Of a stretch of DNA of 64,000 bases, positions 57,189 to 64,000 are shown piece by piece (position 1 is the first letter of the stretch; every line of letters begins with the position of its first letter). The translations under genes were made by a program, and so were the position numbers. The notes under the pieces were generated by a model that saw only the letters and a program-made list of their open reading frames with translations, did no database searches and was not told the origin of the DNA. The stretch lies in the NCBI GenBank assembly GCA_911728435.2, contig OU452199.1, forward strand, positions 15,386,860-15,450,859. The letters run 5' to 3'. Origin of the DNA: Apoderus coryli (taxonomy: Eukaryota; Arthropoda; Insecta; Coleoptera; Attelabidae).

Positions 57189-59320
57189 TTCTATAAGGTC
57201 AGTCTAAAAATTCGTGAAATATAAATAAAATTCTCAAAAATACACATATACTAGATACAAAAAATAGAATATCCACAAATTATAAATATATGGTTCAATA
57301 AAAATAAGGAAAAAAAATTGTTTAAACTTTCAATTTTTGTAATATAAGAGGAATATCAGTTTTAAAAAGAAGTAATTCTGATAATATTGCAATTAATTGT
57401 TTATCAAATCATATTTTTTTACTAGCGCACTGAAAAAAATGATTTCTCACTTTTATGCATCTAGCTTAAACCATAAATTTTATTTTTTATTTCCAAACCA
57501 ATAGTTAAAATCAGGGACTAAGGTTTCCGCTTAGCAGAAGTTTATCGCGATATTTATCTATACGCTCATCACCGTTGCTATATATTCATGTTTTTTTATT
57601 ATCACAGGCCCCCAAATACTGACACATTGATGAATTTATTACAGATATCAAAAAACCAATTAAAAATCACATTAAAATATTTCAACATTTATACCAGCCT
57701 ATAATTTGCGGTTGAATATTGAGATGAGCCCCATCCATACAGATCGAACTTTTCAATCTTAAGCTACATAAATTAATAAGAAGAAACAGACGGACTTCTA
57801 CATTCATAGGCGTAGTCCGTCAAATTAGATAGATAGCGAGAAATTGCTTGGAAAGGATAACATTTTACACAAAAATAATTTAATTGACAACAAGATGTTT
57901 TTGGGAACATCTAGTGTGTGGATAATTACTGATATTGCATTTTAAATAAAACTTATTGACCAATAATTGATAGGACCTAGGTAATTATAATGTCTAATGT
58001 CGTCAACAATAATAAATAGTCATTGAGTAAAGCCTTTGGCGTAGAATAATATTGAAAGACACGATTTACCACTTTTTGAAAACGTTTTTTTAATCCTGTC
58101 TTTCTATGACAATTGGAGAGTTACACAATGAAGAACATACATGAAGGATTCATAAAATATGCAAAAATAGATAGATTTATTTATAAATCAAACAAGGTCA
58201 GCTCCAAATTCTCTGTATATACGTATATATGTTCAATCTCTGGGGGAGATTTTTCCAGACATGTTTCGGAATTTTTATATACCATCATAAGATTGGTAGG
58301 GCTACAGGTGTGAAGTTAAACTTTTATACATGCACCTTGTGAAAAAAGTATTACCAAACAAATTAAAATAAAATAAAATAAAATTATTTTTCACATTCTC
58401 AAGTTCTCATATTTTGCCATATTTCATAGCTACCATAACGACAACTTCACTTAATTTGATCCAGATGCAAACAAAAATCAATTCAATACAGGTTGTGGTA
58501 TTTAAAAAATTATATATATAATATATTATATTTTTATTAGATATATAGTGGATCAACATACAACCAAAAATATCTTAGACATTTTATTTTCTTTGCACCG
58601 ACGCATATGTAGTGTCCCACGCTGTATATTATAAATTAGTGACAATTATTGTAAGTTTGCAAAATATTCGTAAATTAATCGGATAGCTCTTAGGTAAGAA
58701 GAAGAGATGTAAAAAAAAAAATTTGTAATTAGTGTGAGTTATTTTTTATAACTCTAGCAGACAACAAATAAATTAAGAAAACAACTCATAAATTAGAAAA
58801 ACAATATTTGAATTCCATTTATTATTTATCCAAGCAGCAAAATAAATTATATTTTAATATTATGTAGCATAATAATATTTATGTATAATAAGATACCTAA
58901 TTGTTGTATAAAATTACTAGATATCGTCGGTATGTTTATACAGGATGTAAGAGTCTATCTGGTTTGTCATTATACCATTAGGACAAGCAGACGCGCGACT
59001 AAAATTTAAAAAAATATTTTTTTTCCAATATTCATTTAAAATGAAAAATCTACCGCGATTGTTCAATAGATATATGGCTTATTGTCTGTAAGGTCTTGCG
59101 ACGCATGTGGATCACATACCTCTGCTTGCTCTGGTTGCTCTGCTTGCTCTGGTTGCTCAGGAATAAAATAGCATATTTAAAACTCACTGTATTTGTTGTC
59201 CGTCCAATAGGAAAAGTATGTGAAGTAAAAACACAATTTAGAACAAGAATGAATAATAATGATCCGCACATAAATATGCTGTTTCACAATAGTCATTTTA
59301 CCATTTACCTAAAAAAAATT
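57181..59320. other. No gene recognised
   Basis: AT-rich. The frame at 59096-59425 (+) contains a low-complexity LLWLLCLLWLL run from a CTTGCTCTGG repeat at about 59124-59160 and is not a credible gene. Confidence 0.5.
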
Positions 59321-59324
59321 GAGA

Positions 59325-59545
59325 TACAGACGGATATAAGACCATTTCCATATGGAAGTCTGTCTGTCTGTATGTATTCTTCCACACAACCCCCAAATTT
59401 TCAAATAGCAGTAGGAATCGAGTGATACATCGTTTTAAAGCATTTTGTATGGGCATTACAGCGATAGGTTACTTTTGATATTTTCCCCCATACTTATCGA
59501 CAAAATTGCGTTTAAAATTCCACCAGTTCGGTAGTTGGAACCTAT
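59325..59545 (+). repeat. Dispersed repeat, copy 1
   Basis: GACGGATATAA, TCTGTCTGTATGTATTCTTC, AATAGCAGTAGG, GATACATC and AAATTCCACCAGTT follow in the same order as in 61098-61495. The family is not recognised; the longer copy has an insertion or this one a deletion in the middle. Confidence 0.65.
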
Positions 59546-59584
59546 AGCCTTATTAGAATATAATACAGTAACTTTTTGAGGAAG

Positions 59585-59652
59585 GGTTTTTGGCGTCATT
59601 GACAGAGCGTGCGGAATGTTCTGGGTTCAAATCCCAGCTCTGGTAATATTTT
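59585..59652 (+). repeat. tRNA-like SINE head remnant
   Basis: The stretch contains a perfect T-arm-like stem TCTGGG/CCCAG around TTCAAAT, with a B box GGTTCAAATCC, followed by a T run. The A box and acceptor stem are poor. It is a different tRNA source from the array at 55-57 kb. Confidence 0.45.
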
Positions 59653-59986
59653 TTTTTCTAATTTTTGAATAAAGTAGTTAGTTGGCCACGTTAGTTTATT
59701 GGAAATAATGAAAATAATAATAATAATTATTAAAAGTCTGTTTCGTTAGGCAGGTCATATATTTTGGATTATATTATATATCTTGTTGGGAAAGTTTTGG
59801 GCCGAGAAATCCGATTTTTTTTTTGAACAGCCCAAAAAGGGAAGTTCCTTGTTGCACATAACATCTAGTTTATCAAATTCAAAAAATTAACCGTTAGGAA
59901 CGTATTATAGCATTGCAAAAATGGCGTCAAAAGTAAGTTTGAATTTCAAAAAACAACTAAATAAAAGAGGGCTGTTTAATTCAAAT

Positions 59987-60963
59987 CAGGGGCGGCTGGT
60001 GCTTGAAAGCTGTAGAACCGCCAAAAATTGTAAATATGTTAAAAATATTTAGAATTTAATGACCAGTGTGTCACAATTGCAGGCATCTGCTTGCAATTCG
60101 TTCAAATACAGTTCTATATTGCTAAATTATTGTAAAACTCCGGTCGGTATAACATTATAGGTACGAAAAAAAAGGCACAAATATACAAAAAATAGCCTTT
60201 ACAATTATTATTATCAAGGATCTGTGGACCACTATACCGACATATCCCCGCTGTTTCCCGCACACACCTCACTCAGCGCTTAATAATACACTTTTATAAT
60301 GTGTTTGATGCATTTTGGAAAATCATTCTTATTATTTTGTTACCTGCTTGTTTTCTTTTGTAAAATTGGTATTAATGAATATTATTTATTATTTAATATA
60401 TGTTTGATATTTTTAATATAAATAAGTAGAAAAAATGGTATTGAAAGAAAACGGACTTATGGGATTTTATAATAGAAAAAAAAGTGCTTCATATTGTGGA
60501 GAATCCTTACAAGACATCTTAATAATTGTTCCTAGTCCGAAAAATAATTAGATAAGTGGTTGTGACAAAGGAAACGCTCGTTTTCGCTTGCCTGCTGGAC
60601 TGTTTTGGTTTGGAGGTGAAAAAGCATGGGCGCAGGTTGGCGTTACCGATTTGATATACACAAGCGACAAAACTAAAAAACATTAAGGCTTAAAGCAATA
60701 TAAATGAACACACCTCATTGGATGAGGATAATTCGATACATCGATTTTAATTACCTCTTAGAGGAGGTCATGAGGAAACCGATAAATCCGAAAAACCGTA
60801 GATTTTTCGTAGTTTAATATATTTTACCATCGAATTGATTAACACTTACCGAATATTAAATTAAGATAAGTTTAAACGAACGTCTATGAATTTCAAATAG
60901 ATTTATTAGGTTTTATGTTAGAGGTATATATTACAAAATACGGAGCAGCACGAGCCGCCACTG
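59987..60963 (+). mobile_element. hAT transposon, non-autonomous
   Basis: Left end CAGGGGCGGCTGGTGC at 59987 and, inverted, right end CAGTGGCGGCTCGTGC ending at 60963, 14 of 16 identical. CAG-type ends are usual for hAT elements. An 8-bp target duplication was not recognisable. Inside is one transposase piece (60435-60740). Confidence 0.75.
60435..60740 (+). pseudogene. hAT/ZMYM1-like transposase N-terminal fragment (TTF-type finger)
   Basis: Codons read LPAGLFWFGGEKAWAQVGVT and then DLIYTSDKTKKH before a stop at about 60684. ZMYM1-like hAT proteins carry 'xCFPCLLFGGxxxWxxxGVxDLxxLxxxxxKHExSxxH' in their TTF-type zinc finger, so this is the finger with its cysteines changed. A short frame from ATG 60435 may be its upstream part. 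The catalytic RNase H-like domain is missing. Confidence 0.6.
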
Positions 60964-61097
60964 AAATTATCGCTGTTATTAAAAACACCCCGCCCCAACT
61001 AGATGTTTTGAAAAAAAATCTGTTGCCTATTATTTCTGATTTGCAATTTTACTTTCTCAACCCATATAGGGAAAGTATTTTGTGAACGCGCCAAATT

Positions 61098-61495
61098 TGA
61101 GATAAAGACGGATATAACCATTTTGAAGTCCCCTGAGCCGATTAAGACTATTTCTGGGTGGAAGGTCTGTCTGTATGTATTCTTCCACGATAGCGCCTAA
61201 ACGCTTCAATCCTTTGAGCTAAATTTTGGTATATGAGTTTGGCGGAGTCATTTTAGGATGAACCCATTAGTTTTTGGTTGAAATCGTTTTAGTCCTGTGA
61301 TAGGGGTGGACCCAATCCGAGTAGACGTCTTTCATTCCATTACAATTTCTAAATTTTTGAATAGCAGTAGGGGTCGACTGATACATCATTTGAAAGCATT
61401 TCTTATCTGCTTTACAGCACTAGGTTGCTTTTGAAATTTACCTTGATAGTTCTCGAGAAAATTGAGTTTAAAATTTTACCAGTTAAGTAGTTGGT
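61098..61495 (+). repeat. Dispersed repeat, copy 2
   Basis: Longer relative of 59325-59545, sharing the blocks listed there and ending in TTTACCAGTTAAGTAGTTGG. No open frame. Confidence 0.65.
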
Positions 61496-61894
61496 TTATG
61501 TTTATGTTTGGATATATACTAATTGAACATAATTAAAAGATTAAAAAACTAAACTAACATAAGAGCAACTAATATAGAGTAATAGCTTGTCTTTTGATAT
61601 TTCATAATAAGAATTATAGGATTGAAAAGATATAAAAGTTAAATGTTTTAAGACGTGTCAGAAAGGTGGAAATTTAGCTGATAATTAAGAGGGTAAAAAA
61701 ATATATAAATAAATATAACAAAAAAGCTATTTATTGCTCTATATTAGTTGCTCCAACGCAACTCTTATGTTAATTTAGTTTTTTAACCTTTAAATTATTT
61801 TAAATTTGTATCTTAATTTAAAAAAAAAATCACAGGGTTGATATATAAATGTTTAAATTCCATTTATTTATTTGAGGAAAGATTTTTGTCAATT

Positions 61895-61945
61895 GTAGTC
61901 ACTGATGATGAGACGATGCGTCTCGAAACATGTCTGATTTAAACA
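61895..61945 (+). ncRNA. Hammerhead ribozyme motif, type I
   Basis: Helix I AGTCA (61897-61901) pairs with TGATT (61935-61939; four Watson-Crick pairs and one G-T). The core CTGATGA is at 61902-61908, followed by one extra T. Helix II is GAGAC-GATGC-GTCTC, fully paired, then GAAA at 61925-61928, ACATGT as helix III and C17 at 61934. The downstream ATATTTTGTGGAGCAAACGT matches the tail of the foldback copies at 13 kb. The core is fully consensus. Confidence 0.8.
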
Positions 61946-61949
61946 TGTA

Positions 61950-62895
61950 TATATAATATTTTGTGGAGCAAACGTCGTTTTATTTCTATTAATAATTATA
62001 ATTGTTATTAAAATTATGTTTTGTTACGCGGGTCAAATATATCACATTATAAATATTATGTTTTGTCGGGAAAAATCTATTTTTGATACCAGTACCACTT
62101 CTACAAAGTTCTAGCACTCTCTTGTTTCTCGTTATCAAAGAAAATAATTAAATCATTTTCTCATCTCTAAGCAATTAACTTTCTCTATTAACATCAACAT
62201 TAAAGCAGGGAACTAAAACTTCAGCTCTTAAAAATTACTTTCTGTAGGTTTCAAAACTGTGGATCATCCACCAGCCAGTGGAGTGTGTTTGGAATTGACT
62301 GATATTGCTTATCTAGTCAAATTTATATAGAAAGCGTTGTCAAAATTATAGTGGATTGCTTTTTCTCTAAGTTTTAAGTATTAATGTATATTTTGGCTTT
62401 GCTTTGCTTTTATTATTGAAGTTTGTGCTAAATACTTAATTGAAAACAAAGTTATGCGAGACCATTAATGTTTTTATTAACGATGAGAAAACTATTTCAA
62501 CATTTTTTGAATAAGAAGAGAAAACCTATCATTTTCTAATAAAAATATTCATAAATGCCATTTTAAATTAATTGTGAAAAAAGTTCTCATTGTAACAGCG
62601 AAAGCTCGGGAACAACACAAGAACTATACAATTTTTGTATATAAAAATAATCAATAGTATTAATCTAGAGAAAACTGCGGTCTGTATTTTGTGCGCTTGA
62701 GTTCTTGTCAGCATGTAATAATTGTAAATTGAACTCACAGGTACTCGTAGAAATCTTGAGAGGAGAGTTTCAAACGACAATGAATTCACTGCCACACATA
62801 TGGTATTGCCGAATTTCCACTGCCACTTTTTTTAGAACAATGTGATTATATCCTGTGCAATGCTCAGTACTTTCTTTAGAAACAGTAATTTTATT
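61950..62895. other. No gene recognised
   Basis: AT-rich. GGTCAAATATATCACATTAT at about 62031 weakly resembles 59750-59790, suggesting another dispersed repeat. Confidence 0.4.
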
Positions 62896-62899
62896 GCAT

Positions 62900-63190
62900 T
62901 GCATTGTGTCGGCTAACATGTCTGATGATCGGATCTTTCAGCCTCATTTTTTTGAAGAACGGCAAGGACGACTACTTACAATGAACGGTATTCTGACAGA
63001 TTAGGGTGGTTTTGGGTTCTGGAACTGCAGGTCTTGATGTGGAAACATGGCTTCAACCAGATGGCGCACTTTCCACTACTCAAACCAATCCCTATGCAGT
63101 TTTCAATGAATCGAATTACTTTTGATTCAGGTAGCTCCGTGTTATTTGAAAATGTTGATGGAGTTGCCACTTTGTGTATGTCGATATCAA
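62900..63190 (+). pseudogene. Tc/mariner-type transposase remnant
   Basis: Codons read MSDDRIFQPHFFEERQGRLL and TMNG, then in shifted frames DVETWLQPDGALSTTQTNP. In insect DUF4817-type transposases a 'IIGPFFFE...GxxxTVNGxRY' block precedes 'WFQQDGAxxH', which holds the second catalytic Asp. The order and spacing match. No TIRs were found, and only this segment is left. Confidence 0.55.
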
Positions 63191-63194
63191 TAAA

Positions 63195-64000
63195 TTTGGG
63201 TTTAAAAAATGCCCCCCTTGAATATAAAATTGACGTGTTTCGGAATTTCTGAAAACAAATCCTTCACAAAATATCCAAGGTGGACACTTTGCCAAACATA
63301 GTATAAACATTTTGCGTACACTGTCTCAGTATTACATTTCCTACAAAATAAATTTTGAAAAGGTCTATATCATTTTCTTTACAATACACTATTTAAATTA
63401 CCTCACTTTGAATTGTGGAAGTTCAGATCTTGATGAGCAATAAAAGATTCCGTGAAATTCGTTAGCAAATTAATATAATCTATAATGTTAATATTTGAAA
63501 GGGTCATTGCAAAAAGTGGTTAAGTCCGTATTTTTGTGAAATTGGCTTAAGGAACTATATACGAATTTATCTATACTACACGTTGGCGAGGTCACATTTA
63601 GGGCAGGAAGCGTCCTACTACGTGCGAAATTCTTTATGTTGAAATTGTTGTGTCTAAAAGTGGTCCATGCGGACTTCACGAATTTTTGCTGCTGAAATGC
63701 CAATATTTTCTAACCTATCTGTGAATAAAATCACATACGGTATAATTAGTTAATTTCATTTGGATATCCAAGAAAGAATATATGCAACACTTGTGGAAAA
63801 TTTCTAGTTAATAGGCTGGAATGTTATGAGGATATTATAAAAACCCTTAATAGAGATAAGGATAGGAACGCAGTTATTAAAATCAACGGATGCTTCTGAA
63901 ATGATAATATGTTTTGATTATCGAAAAATCGACCTTTACCTCTGACTAACGCACAAGACGAATATTATACATGTGACAAAGCATTTAGTCAGAATAAACA
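63195..64000. other. No gene recognised
   Basis: A 71-codon - strand frame (63488-63703) and neighbours show no known motif. The remainder is AT-rich. Confidence 0.45.

Noticed and set aside
59096..59425. 109-codon + strand frame with an LLWLLCLLWLL run
   Set aside because: The run comes from a short tandem repeat of CTTGCTCTGG-like units, and the rest has no coding signal.

Overview
The window is a stretch of very AT-rich animal DNA, almost certainly from an insect. The evidence is the mix of mariner, Tc1-like, piggyBac, hAT, CACTA-like, Jockey/CR1-like LINE, Ty3/gypsy and tRNA-derived elements, the short introns with canonical GTAAGT/TTTTTAG junctions, and the many TAGGTA/TACCTA microrepeats seen in several insect groups. 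The order of insect cannot be fixed from the sequence. I see no host gene that I would defend; the window reads as a gene-poor graveyard of transposons with one intact-looking mobile element in the middle.

Layout. 1-2.3 kb: nothing clear except a short perfect hairpin. 2.3-6.0 kb: a piggyBac-like element (TTAA target, 15-bp TIRs) with a remnant of its N-terminal transposase region and LINE debris nested inside. 7-13 kb: LINE, hAT and Tc1 fragments and a MITE. 12.9-18 kb: a run of foldback elements (one made of two inverted hammerhead-ribozyme units), a 250-bp MITE, an ACGTT-rich palindrome and a 1.3-kb foldback with long arms. 17.9-19.7 kb: a dead mariner and an RT fragment. 20-27 kb: MITE pieces, a hairpin and several hammerhead-type motifs. 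27.1-38.1 kb: a LINE split by a 9.8-kb element (27855-37683) with CACTA-like ends. That element carries two genes on the + strand: a six-coding-exon gene for a SAM-domain protein (516 aa, all splice phases agree) and an intronless 809-aa protein with two C2H2 fingers and a TNP2-like transposase core. 40.0-42.2 kb: an internally deleted gypsy element with almost identical LTRs. 45-52 kb: LINE fragments and two copies of one DNA transposon, one inserted inside the other in inverted orientation. 53.2-54.8 kb: a complete-ended but dead Tc/mariner-type element. 55.3-57.2 kb: a palindromic tandem array of a tRNA-like repeat. 57-64 kb: a (TA)n tract, a dispersed repeat pair, a short hAT element, one more hammerhead motif and a transposase remnant.

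How the parts relate. The most interesting unit is the two-gene element at 27855-37683. Both genes are open, the ends match, the insertion interrupts an older LINE, and the target shows a TA duplication, so it looks recently mobile. In plant CACTA elements a catalytic protein (TNP2/TNPD type) works with a second protein that binds subterminal repeats; here the SAM protein could fill that second role, which is an inference. The second theme is hammerhead ribozymes: at least six copies of the CUGANGA...GAAA core, each with pairing helices I and II and a very short palindromic helix III, scattered through the window with similar downstream sequence. Type I hammerheads of this kind are known from the terminal repeats of Penelope-like retroelements; no Penelope reverse transcriptase is visible here, so these look like solo or foldback terminal repeats.
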